This document shows, in pieces, positions 22,956-31,714 of a stretch of DNA of 64,000 nucleotides; the first letter of the stretch is position 1, and each line of letters begins with the position of its first letter. The position numbers and the translations under genes were made by a program. The notes beneath the pieces were generated by a model. That model made no database searches, was not told the DNA's origin, and saw only the letters and a program-made list of their open reading frames with translations. Location of the stretch: NCBI GenBank assembly GCA_027587225.1, contig JAPDDQ010000031.1, positions 1 through 64,000 on the forward strand, in the 5' to 3' direction. The DNA comes from Solirubrobacter taibaiensis (GTDB lineage Bacteria; Actinomycetota; Thermoleophilia; Solirubrobacterales; Solirubrobacteraceae).

Positions 22956-23954
22956 GTGGTCATCTTCTCCGGCATCCAGCCCACCGGGCGCAAGCACCTC
23001 GGCAACTACATCGGGGCGATCCTCAACTACGTCAAGGGTCAGGACAAGGCCGATCCGGCGATCTACTGCATCGTCGACCTGCACGGCACCACCGTCCAGT
23101 ACGACCCCGCGGAGCTGCGTCAGCGCACGCGCGACACCGCCGCGCTGCTCGTCGCCGCCGGGCTGGACCCCGAGCGCTGCGTGCTCTTCCGCCAGGGCGA
23201 CGTGCAGGAGCATTCCGAGCTGTGCTGGCTGCTGTCGAGCGTCACGTCCGTCGGGCAGCTCAACCGGATGCACCAGTTCCGCGACAAGGCGGGCGCCGCG
23301 CGTGAGCGCGCCTCCGCGGGCCTGCTGTTCTACCCGGTGCTGATGGCCGCCGACGTGCTCGCCTACCGTGCGAACGAGGTGCCGGTGGGGGAGGACCAGC
23401 GCGAGCACATCGAGCTCATGCGCGACGTGGCGGGGGCGTTCAACAAGCGCTTCGGCGACACGCTGGCGGTGCCCGAGGGCAACATCCCGACGGTCGGCGC
23501 CCGTGTGCGCGACCTCAAGGAGCCCGAGCGCAAGATGTCCACTACGGGCGGCACGCCGGCCGGCACCGTCTACGTGGACGAGGAGCCGGAGTCGATCGTC
23601 AAGAAGTTCAAGAAGGCCGTCGCCGACAGCGGCTCGGAGATCGTCGTGGCCGACGACAAGCCCGGCATCTCGAACATGATCGAGATCCTGGCCGTCGTCC
23701 GCGACGTCACCCCGGCCGACATCGAGCGCGAGTTCGCCGGTTCCGGCTACGGCACGTTCAAGACCGCCGTGGGCGAGGAAGTCGCCGCCTGGCTCGCTCC
23801 GGTCCGCGAGAAGTACCTGGAGATCCGCGAGGACACCGCCGCCATCGAGAGCTTCCTCGAGCTCGGCGCGGAGAAGGCCCGGGCGCTCGCCGCGCCCGTG
23901 GTGGCCGACGTGCGCGAGGCCATGGGCGTCGGGCCCGTCCGCACCCCCGCCTAG
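22956..23954 (+). CDS. trpS: tryptophanyl-tRNA synthetase
   Basis: Charges tRNA-Trp. From the GTG at 22956 it has 332 residues, the normal length; an upstream extension of the frame would run antisense-like through copy 6. It begins MVIFSGIQPTGRKHLGNYIG, containing the HIGH-class motif as HLGN (14-17), has the KMSKS equivalent KMSTT (about 193-197), and keeps GQLNRMHQFRDK and DVLAYRANEVPVGEDQ, the class Ic landmarks. It starts the conserved trpS-scpA-scpB block. Confidence 0.96.
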   Translation: MVIFSGIQPTGRKHLGNYIGAILNYVKGQDKADPAIYCIVDLHGTTVQYDPAELRQRTRDTAALLVAAGLDPERCVLFRQGDVQEHSELCWLLSSVTSVGQLNRMHQFRDKAGAARERASAGLLFYPVLMAADVLAYRANEVPVGEDQREHIELMRDVAGAFNKRFGDTLAVPEGNIPTVGARVRDLKEPERKMSTTGGTPAGTVYVDEEPESIVKKFKKAVADSGSEIVVADDKPGISNMIEILAVVRDVTPADIEREFAGSGYGTFKTAVGEEVAAWLAPVREKYLEIREDTAAIESFLELGAEKARALAAPVVADVREAMGVGPVRTPA

Positions 23955-23957
23955 TCT
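23952..23957 (+). promoter_or_regulatory. -10 box TAGTCT of scpA
   Basis: TAGTCT overlaps the trpS stop codon and ends 7 nt before the scpA GTG. No Shine-Dalgarno sequence is present. Confidence 0.5.
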
Positions 23958-23964
23958 TGGCGGC

Positions 23965-24705
23965 GTGCGAGTCACGCATCTCGAGCTGGATCTGGACGTC
24001 TTCGCGGGCCCCTTCGACCTGCTGCTTTCGCTGATCCTGCGCGAGGAGCTGGACCTGCTCGAGGTGGACCTGGCGGAGATCGTCGTCTCCTACCTGGACC
24101 ACCTGGAGTCGACGGAGCAGCTGGACCTGGAGTCCGCGACGGAGTTCCTGGTGCTGATCGCGGCGCTGCTGGAGCTCAAGTCGCGCCTGATGCTCCCGGG
24201 TGACGAGGTCGAGGAGCTGGACGAGCTCGCGCCCGCCGAGGCCGCCGAGGAGCTCATCGAGCGGATGCTGCAGTACGCGCGCTTCCGGGCCGCGGGCGCG
24301 CACCTGCGCAAGCTGCACGAGCACGAGCGCGGGTTCCTGTACCGCAGCGCGCCGGCGAAGCTCGGGCCGGTCGAAGTGACCGCGGGCGCCTACGAGCCGG
24401 CTGTGCTCGGGGCGGCGCTGGGCTCGCTGCTGCGCATGCCCAAGCCGATCGACCTCTCGCACATGGCGATTCCGCGCGTGACGGTCGCCGAACGGCTCTC
24501 CCACCTGCGCGGCCTGCTCAAGCGGGCGAGCTCCTTCTCGTTCGACGAGGCCGTCAAGGACGCTGACCGCGTCACCGTCTGCGTCACCGTGTTCGCGCTG
24601 CTCGAGCTCTACAAGCGCGGCGAGGCCTCGTGGGAGCAGGACGAGCCGTTCGGCGAGATCACCGTGCACACCGCCGGCGCCCACAACCAGATCGCCGCGG
24701 CGTGA
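23965..24705 (+). CDS. scpA: ScpA, kleisin subunit of SMC condensin
   Basis: Bridges the SMC heads during chromosome segregation. The 246 residues open with VFAGPFDLLLSLI, the kleisin N-terminal motif contacting the SMC neck, followed by LDLLEVDLAEIVVSYLDHLE and LESATEFLVLIAALLELKSRLML (about 25-77), and close with a winged-helix C-terminus (VTVCVTVFALLELYKRGEA). The stop overlaps the scpB GTG (GTGA). A TAGTCT box supports the GTG start. Confidence 0.94.
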   Translation: MRVTHLELDLDVFAGPFDLLLSLILREELDLLEVDLAEIVVSYLDHLESTEQLDLESATEFLVLIAALLELKSRLMLPGDEVEELDELAPAEAAEELIERMLQYARFRAAGAHLRKLHEHERGFLYRSAPAKLGPVEVTAGAYEPAVLGAALGSLLRMPKPIDLSHMAIPRVTVAERLSHLRGLLKRASSFSFDEAVKDADRVTVCVTVFALLELYKRGEASWEQDEPFGEITVHTAGAHNQIAAA

Positions 24706-25286
24706 GCGCGCCACTCACCCTGTCGGCGCGGCTCGAGGCGCTGCTCTTCCTCGCGCCCGAACCGGCCACGCTCGAGGAACTCGCGGACGCGCTGCAGACC
24801 TCCGAGGAGGCGGTCACCAGCGCGGCGCTCACGCTGGACGGCGCGCTCGCCGACCGCGGCCTGGTGCTCAAGCGGCTCGGCGGCGGGCTCGCGCTCGCGT
24901 CCCACCCGGACGCCGAGGAGGCCGCCCGGCGCCTGCTCGCCCGTCCGCGCACGCCCGCGCTCACACCCGCCCAGGCGGAGACGCTCGCGATCGTCGCCTA
25001 CCTGCAGCCCGTGTCCCGCCCCGAGGTGGCCCGCATCCGCGGCGTGGCAAGCGAATCCGCCACCACCGCGCTGGCCGACCGCGGGCTGATCGAGGAAGCC
25101 GGCCGCTCGCAGTTCGGCGCCGTGCTCTACCGCACCACCCCGCAGTTCCTCAAGCTCTTCGGGCTGGATTCCCCCGAGGCGCTGCCGGACATCGCACAGT
25201 GGGACCCGAGCCCCGAGGAGGCCGCCGCGCTGCGCGACCGTCTCCTGCGTGCCGGCGAGGCCCGGACAAGCGGCACAAGTAGTTAG
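24702..25286 (+). CDS. scpB: ScpB, segregation and condensation protein B
   Basis: The 194-residue winged-helix partner that dimerises on ScpA. Landmarks are LEALLFLAPEPATLEELADAL (about 9-29), TPAQAETLAIVAYLQPVSRPEV and IRGVASESATTALADRGLIEE (about 85-130), and QFGAVLYRTTPQFLKLFGL. Starting at the GTG overlapping scpA gives the normal N-terminus; the longer frame would include Arg-rich antiphase residues. In most relatives rluB follows directly; here it is displaced to 31016. Confidence 0.94.
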   Translation: MSAPLTLSARLEALLFLAPEPATLEELADALQTSEEAVTSAALTLDGALADRGLVLKRLGGGLALASHPDAEEAARRLLARPRTPALTPAQAETLAIVAYLQPVSRPEVARIRGVASESATTALADRGLIEEAGRSQFGAVLYRTTPQFLKLFGLDSPEALPDIAQWDPSPEEAAALRDRLLRAGEARTSGTSS

Positions 25287-25307
25287 CCTTCGCTGCGCAG
25301 CGGGGAC

Positions 25308-26117
25308 ATGTGGCGCCAAATGGCCACTGAATCCCCGCAGTATCAGCCGGCGCCGCCGCTGTCTCCGGACCCGGTGATCACCTCGCACCCGGCCCAGCAC
25401 CGCATCTGGCGACCACTGGAGAATCGCCTGCTGGCGGTCAAGATCGTCTTCTGCCTGATCGTCGGCGTGTGGGTACTCGCCGTGATCTCGGGCGTCTTCG
25501 AGCTGCTGCTCGCGAACCGGGCCGCGGCGGGAGAGAACATCGCTCCCAACGTGCTCAACGCCAGCGACACCCGCCAGATGTTCGTGGGCTGGGTCCAGTG
25601 GGCCCTGTGGGTCGCGGGCGCGATCGTCTTCATCATGTGGCTCTACCGCGCCTACCAGAACGTCGACGCCACGGAACCGGGCCGGCGCCGCTACGGGTAC
25701 GGCTGGACGATCGGCAGCTGGTTCGTCCCGATCCTCAATCTTTGGCGCCCCAAGAAGATCGTCAACGACATCTGGCGCGCCGGCCAGAACCCGGGGGACC
25801 CCGGGTTCCTGCTGATCGCGTGGTGGTTGCTGTGGCTCGCCAATGGCTTCGTGTCGTCCTCCGCGCGCGGCGCCTACAGCAACGCGGACACGCCCGAGGA
25901 GTGGCGGACCGGGATCATCCGCTACCTCGTCGCGGACGGCCTGGGGGCGCTCGCCGCGCTGCTCGCCGTGCTCGTGGTGATCAAGCTCACCCGCAACCTG
26001 AACGCGCGCGCTCAGGCCGCGGACGGTTCCTTGTTCCGCGACAGCAGCAGGGAAGCCCCGACCGACGCGCCGAGCGTGATGACGATGACGCCGAGCGAGA
26101 CACCTACGGGCAGGTGA
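25308..26117 (+). CDS. DUF4328-type membrane protein
   Basis: A 269-residue protein with four hydrophobic segments (about 45-67, 100-122, 165-185, 205-228). The stretch WLYRAYQNVDATEPGRRRYG and WTIGSWFVPILNLWRPKKIV is characteristic of the DUF4328 family, whose role is unknown. The C-terminal tail is hydrophilic. ATG at 25308 or at 25320 could start it; a TAGCCT box lies at 25284-25289, 18 nt before the first. Its last 106 nt overlap the end of terC on the other strand. It is the first gene of an accessory block between scpB and rluB. Confidence 0.78.
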   Translation: MWRQMATESPQYQPAPPLSPDPVITSHPAQHRIWRPLENRLLAVKIVFCLIVGVWVLAVISGVFELLLANRAAAGENIAPNVLNASDTRQMFVGWVQWALWVAGAIVFIMWLYRAYQNVDATEPGRRRYGYGWTIGSWFVPILNLWRPKKIVNDIWRAGQNPGDPGFLLIAWWLLWLANGFVSSSARGAYSNADTPEEWRTGIIRYLVADGLGALAALLAVLVVIKLTRNLNARAQAADGSLFRDSSREAPTDAPSVMTMTPSETPTGR

Positions 26118-26932
26118 CCGACGACGTCCTCGATCAGCATCTTCACGCCGACGAAGATCAGCAGCGCGCCGAGCCCGTAGTGCAGGTACTCGAAGCGCTG
26201 CGCCATCCCGTCGAGCAGGAAGTACAACGCGCGGAGCCCTAGGAGCGCGAACGCGTTCGCGGCGAAGATCAGGAACGTGTCGGTCGTGATCGACAGCACG
26301 GCGGGGATCGAGTCGATGGCGAAGATCACGTCCGCGAGCGCGACCGCGAGCAGCGCGGCCAGCAACGGCGTCGCCACTCGGTGGCCGTCTTCCTTCTCGA
26401 AGACCGCGCGGCCCTTGTACTCCTTGCCGACCGGCAGCACGCGCCGCAGGGTGCGCATCGCGCGGCCGTCGGCGAAGTCCTCGCCGGTGTCGTTGGAGCG
26501 GATGAGCCGGAACCCGGTGAACACGAGCAGCGCGCCCATCACGTACAGCACCGGGTGGAAGAGCTCGAGCAGCGTCACGCCCGCGAAGATGAACACCGTG
26601 CGAAGCATCAGTGCGACCGCGATGCCGAACGTGAGCACGTCCGCCTTCAACGCCTGAGGGACCGCGAACGTGCCCAGCAGCACCGCGATCACGAAGACGT
26701 TGTCGAGCGATAACGCCTTCTCCATCAGGAAACCGGCGAGATAGGAGCCGGCCTCGGCTGAGCCGATCAGCGCGAGCACTACTAAGGCAAACGCCACTCC
26801 GACCGCCATCCACCATACGCTCCAGCCCGCAGCGCGTCGCAGGGAGACCTCATCCTCCCCGCGGTGCGCGAAGAACAGGTCGAACGCGAGGAGAGCGACG
26901 ATGGCCACGATCAGAGCGGCCCAGCCAGCCAA
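26012..26932 (-). CDS. TerC-family integral membrane protein
   Basis: About 306 residues with seven to nine membrane segments. Conserved acidic intramembrane motifs are visible: MEKALSLDNVFVIAVL and ADVIFAIDSIPAVLSIT (both Asp-bearing), plus RALYFLLDGMAQRFEYLHYGLG. Members of this family (TerC, Alx, YceF) are linked to tellurite resistance and, more recently, manganese export during exoenzyme metallation. The frame extends upstream to 27049, but that part is hydrophilic and antisense to the next gene; a TTG at 26932 giving MAGWAALIVAIVALLAFDLF is the more natural start. It converges with the DUF4328 gene and is divergent from the sulfotransferase-like gene. Confidence 0.82.
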   Translation of the reverse strand: MAGWAALIVAIVALLAFDLFFAHRGEDEVSLRRAAGWSVWWMAVGVAFALVVLALIGSAEAGSYLAGFLMEKALSLDNVFVIAVLLGTFAVPQALKADVLTFGIAVALMLRTVFIFAGVTLLELFHPVLYVMGALLVFTGFRLIRSNDTGEDFADGRAMRTLRRVLPVGKEYKGRAVFEKEDGHRVATPLLAALLAVALADVIFAIDSIPAVLSITTDTFLIFAANAFALLGLRALYFLLDGMAQRFEYLHYGLGALLIFVGVKMLIEDVVGHLPVGVSLGVIVITLGASVGASLLLSRNKEPSAA

Positions 26933-27005
26933 TGATGCGGAAGCGAAGATCGCGGCGAGCCTACCCGCAGCGCAACTTCTCAACCGATCGCGAGTTGCGT
27001 CCAAG

Positions 27006-28769
27006 GTGCGCAAAACCATGCTCGCGCTCGGCGCGACCGCTGCCCTCACCGGCGGCTCTACATTCGTCTTGGCGCAGGCCAGTGCCCAGCAGGAACCCGT
27101 CTTCTCGGTCTATCCCGTTCCAGGCACGCTGACCGCGGGGGAGGAGACCACGCTCTCGTTCCGGGGCGGGCCCGCTGACGCGATCGGCACGGTCACCGTG
27201 CGCGGCTCACGCAGCGGCAGCCACCCCGGCAAGCTCGTCGCCCACCCCGATGGGCAGGGCGCCAGCTTCGTCCCGGACAAGCCGTTCGAGGCCAACGAGA
27301 AGGTCTCGGTCACGACCGATCGCAACATCGTCAACGCCACCAGCGGCGACTTCGAGATCAACATCGGCGACGAGACCACGCGCAAGGCGCGCCCGGTCGA
27401 GTTCCCGAACGTCGGCCGGGGCACCGTGCAGAAGTACGCGACGCGTCCCGACCTGGAGCCACCGTCGGTGACGGTCACCACCGCCAAGCCCGGCCGCGCG
27501 CCCGGCCTGGTGTTCCTCGCCCCGAAGGCGGGGCGCGGCCAGGACGGCCCGATGATCATCAACGACAAGGGCCAGACGGTCTGGTTCAAGTCCACGCCTG
27601 GCAAGATCCCGGCCGACTTCCGCGTCCAGCAGCTCGGCGGCAAGCCGGTGCTGACGTGGTGGGAGGGCCAGCTGTTCGTCGGCGACGGTGACGGCGTCGG
27701 CCAGGTCTACGACCAGAACTACAACAAGGTCGCGACGGTCACGGCCGGCAACGGCTACTCGTTCGACCTGCACGAGTTCACGCTCACGCCGCAGAACACG
27801 GCCGTGGTGCTCTCCTACGAGCGCTTCAAGCGCGACCTGCGCCCGTGGGGCGGCCCGCGCGACGCGCGCATCGTGGACAACATCGTCCAGGAGATCGACC
27901 TGCGCACCGGCGCCGTGTTGTTCGAGTGGCACTCGTTCGGCAACGTCTCGCCGAAGGAGTCCAACGTGCCGCCGCCCACCGGGAACGGCTTCGAGTGGGA
28001 GTACTTCCACGTCAACTCGGCCGAGATCACGCCGGACGGCAACTTCCTGATCTCCGCCCGCAACACGTCGGGGGTCTACAAGATCGACCGCCGCACGGGC
28101 AAGATCATCTGGAAGCTGGGCGGCAAGGACTCGACCTTCAAGCTCGGCAGCGGTGTGCGCTTCGACTGGCAGCACAGCGCCCGCCAGCAGGCCGACGGCA
28201 CGATCAACATCTACGACAACTCGGCCGCACCGCCCACGCGCAAGAACTCGCGCGTGCTCAACATCCGCCTGGACGAGCAGGCCAAGACGGCCACGCTGGT
28301 GAAGGCCCTCAAGCACCCGCTCGGGCTGCTCTCAGCCAGCCAGGGCAACGTCGAGACGCTGCCGAACGGCAACCTGTTCGTCGGCTGGGGCTCGCAGCGC
28401 TGGTTCACCGAGTTCGACGCGCAGGGCAACGTCGTGTTCGACGGCCGGCTCGCCCGCGGCAACGACAACTACCGCGCGTTCCGCTACCCGTGGCAGGGCT
28501 ACCCGTCGCAGGCGCCGAAGGTGGTCGCGACCGCCGACGGCGGCAAGGTCACCGCTCGCGTCAGCTGGAACGGCGCGACCGAGGTGGCGAAGTGGGAGCT
28601 GCTCGGCGGCGCCGACGCGAACGCGCTCGCTCCGCTGGCCAGCGCCGCGTACGGCGGCTTCGAGACCGCGGTGAGCGCCAACTCCGCGCCGGCCCTCGTG
28701 GCCCTGCGCGCCTACGACGCGGCCGGGAAGGTCCTGGCCACGTCGACCCCGGTGAAGCCGGGCTCCTAA
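27006..28769 (+). CDS. secreted arylsulfotransferase (ASST)-family protein
   Basis: A 587-residue exported protein. GTG at 27006 gives VRKTMLALGATAALTGGSTF and cleavage near AQASA-QQ; the ATG at 27018 is an alternative. Residues 30-130 form a beta-rich N-terminal domain, then a six-bladed propeller with repeated 'read-out' strands such as MIINDKGQTVWFKS, GNGYSFDLHEFTLTP, IVQEIDLRTGAVLFEWHS, EWEYFHVNSAEITPDGNFLI and KIDRRTGKIIWKLGG. The conserved HxN and DWQHSAR histidines fit the arylsulfotransferase family, which in enterobacteria moves sulfate between phenols without PAPS; many actinobacterial members are uncharacterised. Substrate is unknown. No partner dsbA-like genes are adjacent. Confidence 0.78.
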   Translation: MRKTMLALGATAALTGGSTFVLAQASAQQEPVFSVYPVPGTLTAGEETTLSFRGGPADAIGTVTVRGSRSGSHPGKLVAHPDGQGASFVPDKPFEANEKVSVTTDRNIVNATSGDFEINIGDETTRKARPVEFPNVGRGTVQKYATRPDLEPPSVTVTTAKPGRAPGLVFLAPKAGRGQDGPMIINDKGQTVWFKSTPGKIPADFRVQQLGGKPVLTWWEGQLFVGDGDGVGQVYDQNYNKVATVTAGNGYSFDLHEFTLTPQNTAVVLSYERFKRDLRPWGGPRDARIVDNIVQEIDLRTGAVLFEWHSFGNVSPKESNVPPPTGNGFEWEYFHVNSAEITPDGNFLISARNTSGVYKIDRRTGKIIWKLGGKDSTFKLGSGVRFDWQHSARQQADGTINIYDNSAAPPTRKNSRVLNIRLDEQAKTATLVKALKHPLGLLSASQGNVETLPNGNLFVGWGSQRWFTEFDAQGNVVFDGRLARGNDNYRAFRYPWQGYPSQAPKVVATADGGKVTARVSWNGATEVAKWELLGGADANALAPLASAAYGGFETAVSANSAPALVALRAYDAAGKVLATSTPVKPGS

Positions 28770-28777
28770 CGGCTCGG

Positions 28778-28783
28778 TACCGT
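28778..28783 (+). promoter_or_regulatory. -10 box TACCGT before the gene at 28791
   Basis: TACCGT, inside the palindrome CGGTACCG, ends 7 nt before the GTG start of the next gene, which lacks a Shine-Dalgarno sequence. Confidence 0.45.
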
Positions 28784-28790
28784 CCAGCGG

Positions 28791-29240
28791 GTGGTTCAGG
28801 TCGAGACCATCCGCTGGCCGGTCGCACCGCCGCAACCGCAATTCGAGATCCTGCGCGCCCTGCTGCCGAGGGACGAGGTCCGGGTCGAGGTCACGTGCCT
28901 CGACGTGCGCGATGCGTGCGTCGCGCAGTCGCTCGACGTGCGCGGCGCGACCGTCCGCCTCGTCGGTCCCGGTTCCGACTACGCCGCGATCCTGCGGGCC
29001 GCGGTTCGGGCGCTCAAGCTCGCCGCGCTGATCCCACGCACCGCCGCGCCCCGCTTCGCCCGCGTCGCCGCCCGCCTGCGCGCCCTTACGCTCAACCCCG
29101 CTGATGCCGCCTTCAACGCGGATCTCGTCGTCGCGATCGAGGCCTGCGAGCTCGCGGGCATCGACGCCGTGCTCGCCACCCGCGGGCTCGGTCCACTCCG
29201 GCCGTCCCAGGCCGTTGCGTTCTCATCCGACGTTCACTAG
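28791..29240 (+). CDS. hypothetical protein
   Basis: A 149-residue soluble protein with no family I recognise. It starts VQVETIRWPVAPPQPQFEIL, alternates short strands and Arg/Ala-rich helices, and contains a possible ferredoxin-like beta-alpha pattern. No signal peptide or membrane segment. The TACCGT box 7 nt upstream and normal GC-rich codon use support it being real. A TAGGGT box overlapping its stop could serve the next gene. Confidence 0.6.
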   Translation: MVQVETIRWPVAPPQPQFEILRALLPRDEVRVEVTCLDVRDACVAQSLDVRGATVRLVGPGSDYAAILRAAVRALKLAALIPRTAAPRFARVAARLRALTLNPADAAFNADLVVAIEACELAGIDAVLATRGLGPLRPSQAVAFSSDVH

Positions 29241-29301
29241 GGTCCGCCGCGCACGGAGGAAACCCTGCGCGGACGCGGGGGCGACATGGCAAGGACGGCG
29301 A

Positions 29302-29982
29302 ATGAGCACTGACCCGAACATCTACCGGTACGAAGACGGCCCGGTGTCCGAGAACGTCCTGCGGGGGGACCCGGCGCTGGTCGCCGCCCTCGAGGCGCAC
29401 ATCACCGCGCACTACGGGCCGGACTCCACGGTGTGGCAGCACCCCGAGATGACGTCGCCGGTCCACATCCGGATCGTGCCGCCGACGGAGGCGCGGCCCG
29501 TGATCACGCTGATCACGGTCGGCATGAGCGAGCACCCGATGCTTGCGGGCGAAGAGGAGCTCTCGTCGGAGCTCGTGGCCGTGCTGCCGCCCGACTGGTC
29601 GTTCGACGACCCCTGCGACACCTGGCCACTGCTGGCGCTGGACCTGCTCGCGAACTTCCCGCACGAGTACAGCACGCTGTTCGGCCCGGGGCACACGATC
29701 CAGAACCCGTTTCCGTGGACGCCGTCCGGGCTGATCGCCACGCTCGTCGCCCAGCAGCTCCTCGCGCCGTCGGACGCCGCGGAGCTGCTCGTCCACGAAG
29801 GTCGCGAAATCAACCTCTACGCCGCCTACTTCCTCTACGAGGACGAGATGCAGTTCAAGCTCGAGCACGGCGTGGACGCGCTGTGGGAGCGCCTCATGGA
29901 CGCCGGTGTCACCGAGGCCGTCGACCTGCGGCGCGCGAGCGTCGCCCCGCGGCGCCGCCGGGGCCTGTTCCGGCGCAAGTAG
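29302..29982 (+). CDS. suppressor-of-fused (SUFU) domain protein
   Basis: A 226-residue protein with the bacterial SUFU-domain pattern: an opening segment ALVAALEAHITAHYG, strands ending in VHIRIVPPTEARPVITLIT, the loop AGEEELSSELVAVLPPDW and WPLLALDLLANFPHEYSTLF followed by GHTI. The C-terminal tail is Arg-rich. In bacteria such proteins are often immunity proteins of polymorphic toxins or of unknown role; no toxin is adjacent here. ATG at 29302 is used because the SUFU fold begins right after it; the frame extends 66 codons upstream but overlaps the previous gene. Confidence 0.75.
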   Translation: MSTDPNIYRYEDGPVSENVLRGDPALVAALEAHITAHYGPDSTVWQHPEMTSPVHIRIVPPTEARPVITLITVGMSEHPMLAGEEELSSELVAVLPPDWSFDDPCDTWPLLALDLLANFPHEYSTLFGPGHTIQNPFPWTPSGLIATLVAQQLLAPSDAAELLVHEGREINLYAAYFLYEDEMQFKLEHGVDALWERLMDAGVTEAVDLRRASVAPRRRRGLFRRK

Positions 29983-29985
29983 CGC

Positions 29986-30990
29986 TCAGCGGGGGACGGC
30001 CGGCTCCGCGCCGGGCTGATCCTTGGCCGCGAGCTGCCCGCAGGCCGCGTCGATGTCGCGGCCTCGGGTGAGCCTGACCGTCGCGCTCAGGCCGTGCTCC
30101 TCGAGCGCGGCCCTGAACGTCTCGATCGCGTTGCGCGAGGACCCGTCGTAGATCGAGTCCGTCGGGTTGTACGGGATCAGGTTGAGCTTGTAGATCTTCG
30201 GATCGAGGATCTGCGCGAGCTTGACGGCGTGCGCGTAGCTGTCGTTGACGCCCGCGAGCATCACGTACTCGATGAACACCATGCGGCGCTTGCGCTCGTA
30301 GAACGCCTCGCACGCCGCCAGCACCTCTTGCAGGTCGTAGCGCTCGTTGACCGGCATGATCTGCGAGCGCAGGTCGTTCTCGGGCGCGTGCAACGAGAGC
30401 GCGAGCCGGATCGGCATGTCCGATTCGGTCAGGCGCTTGATGCCCGGCACCCAGCCGACGGTGGAGATGCCGGTACGGCGGTGCGTGATGCCCACGTCGG
30501 GGAGCCGGCGACACGTCTCGAGGACGCTGTCGAGGTTCATCATCGGCTCGCCCATGCCCATGAACACGAGGTGGTTGACGGGCTCGATGCGGCGGAAATG
30601 CAGCACCTGGTCCAGGATCTCGGACGCGGTCAGGTTGCGGCCGAACTTCATCGTGCCGGTGGCGCAGAACGTGCATGTGAGCGGGCAACCGGACTGCGAG
30701 CTCACGCAGATCGAGCGGCGCCCGTCGCGGTAGCGCATGAGCACGGCCTCGACGGCGCGCCCGTCGTGGGTGTGGAAGAGCGCCTTGACCGTGCCGTCGC
30801 TCGAGTGCGCCTCACGCACCAACTCGAGCGTGCTGAACGGCACCTCCTCGGTGAGCTTCGTGCGCAGCGCGGCCGGGAGATCCGTCATCTCCTCGTAGGA
30901 CGTGGCGCCCTGGGACGCCCAGCGCCAGACCTGCCGCGCCCGGAACGCGGGCTGACCCGCAAGTGTGGTATCGAGGAGTTTCAGGTCCAC
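29986..30990 (-). CDS. rlmN: RlmN, 23S rRNA/tRNA adenine-C2 methyltransferase (radical SAM)
   Basis: Methylates A2503 of 23S rRNA and A37 of some tRNAs. The iron-sulfur cluster motif is CPLTCTFC (CxxxCxxC), with FRARQVWRWASQGATSYEEM at the start, MGMGEPMMNLDSVL, SLHAPENDLRSQIMPVN and a C-terminal TVRLTRGRDIDAACGQL carrying the catalytic cysteine. From the GTG at 30990 it has 334 residues (MDLKLLDTTLAGQPAFRARQ). An ATG at 31017 would add nine residues and would overlap the start of rluB on the other strand; it cannot be excluded. Converges with the SUFU gene, 3 nt between stops. Confidence 0.94.
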   Translation of the reverse strand: MDLKLLDTTLAGQPAFRARQVWRWASQGATSYEEMTDLPAALRTKLTEEVPFSTLELVREAHSSDGTVKALFHTHDGRAVEAVLMRYRDGRRSICVSSQSGCPLTCTFCATGTMKFGRNLTASEILDQVLHFRRIEPVNHLVFMGMGEPMMNLDSVLETCRRLPDVGITHRRTGISTVGWVPGIKRLTESDMPIRLALSLHAPENDLRSQIMPVNERYDLQEVLAACEAFYERKRRMVFIEYVMLAGVNDSYAHAVKLAQILDPKIYKLNLIPYNPTDSIYDGSSRNAIETFRAALEEHGLSATVRLTRGRDIDAACGQLAAKDQPGAEPAVPR

Positions 30991-30996
30991 GCCATC

Positions 30997-31002
30997 TATG
31001 GT
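30997..31002 (+). promoter_or_regulatory. -10 box TATGGT of rluB, in a 25-nt divergent gap
   Basis: TATGGT ends 13 nt before the rluB ATG and lies between the two divergent start codons of rlmN (30990) and rluB (31016). The minus-strand promoter for rlmN must lie inside rluB. Confidence 0.4.
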
Positions 31003-31015
31003 GGCAGCCGCACCC

Positions 31016-31714
31016 ATGCGCCTCGTCAAGTACCTCGCACACGCCGGCGTCGCCTCGCGCCGCGCCTCCGAACTGATCATCGCCGACGGTCGCGTGACCG
31101 TGAACGGCAGGATCGTCACCGACCCCGCCCGCGACGTCCACGACGAGCTGACCGTCAAGGTCGACGGCAAGCGCGTGAAGACGACGACCCAGACGCTCGT
31201 CGTCTACCTCGTCAACAAGCCGGCGGGCTACGTGTCCACCGCCAAGGACCCGCAGGACCGGCAGACCGTGACCTCGCTCGTGCCCTCCTCGCAGCGGCTG
31301 TATCCGGTCGGGCGCCTGGACTTCGACACCACGGGCCTGATCCTGCTGACCAACGACGGCGATCTGGCGCACCGGCTCACGCACCCGTCGTTCGAGGTGC
31401 CGCGCACCTACCGCGCTCGTGTCGCCAACGCCCCGGTGCATGAGCCCGCGCTGCGCGCACTGCGCGAGGGCGTCCTGCTCGAAGACGGCATGACCGCGCC
31501 CGCGAAGGTCCGCAACCTCTCCTCGGGCCACCTCGAGCTGACGATCCACGAGGGCCGCAAGCGGCAGGTCAAGCGCATGCTCGAAGCGGTCGGGCATCGC
31601 GTCTACACGCTCGAGCGCGTGTCTTTCGGGTCGCTGCGGCTCGGTTCGCTGCAACCGGGCGAGTTCCGCAAGCTGGGCCAGCCTGAGGTCGAGCGTCTGC
31701 GCGAGCTTGGTTGA
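31016..31714 (+). CDS. rluB: RluB-type 23S rRNA pseudouridine synthase
   Basis: A 232-residue RsuA/RluB/RluE-family enzyme. The S4 RNA-binding domain (MRLVKYLAHAGVASRRASEL, 1-60) is followed by the catalytic domain with NKPAGYVST, VGRLDFDTTGLILLTNDGDL (catalytic Asp near 99) and the closing motif EGRKRQVKRMLEAVGH. The frame is open upstream to 30965 but the S4 domain begins exactly at 31016. The stop is followed immediately by aroH, so the two are probably co-transcribed. RluB is assigned from the family and the scpB-rluB order of relatives. Confidence 0.93.
   Translation: MRLVKYLAHAGVASRRASELIIADGRVTVNGRIVTDPARDVHDELTVKVDGKRVKTTTQTLVVYLVNKPAGYVSTAKDPQDRQTVTSLVPSSQRLYPVGRLDFDTTGLILLTNDGDLAHRLTHPSFEVPRTYRARVANAPVHEPALRALREGVLLEDGMTAPAKVRNLSSGHLELTIHEGRKRQVKRMLEAVGHRVYTLERVSFGSLRLGSLQPGEFRKLGQPEVERLRELG

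Noticed and set aside
31015..31017. ATG at 31017 as the rlmN start
   Set aside because: It would overlap the rluB start codon on the other strand; the GTG at 30990 gives the usual N-terminus. Not fully excluded.
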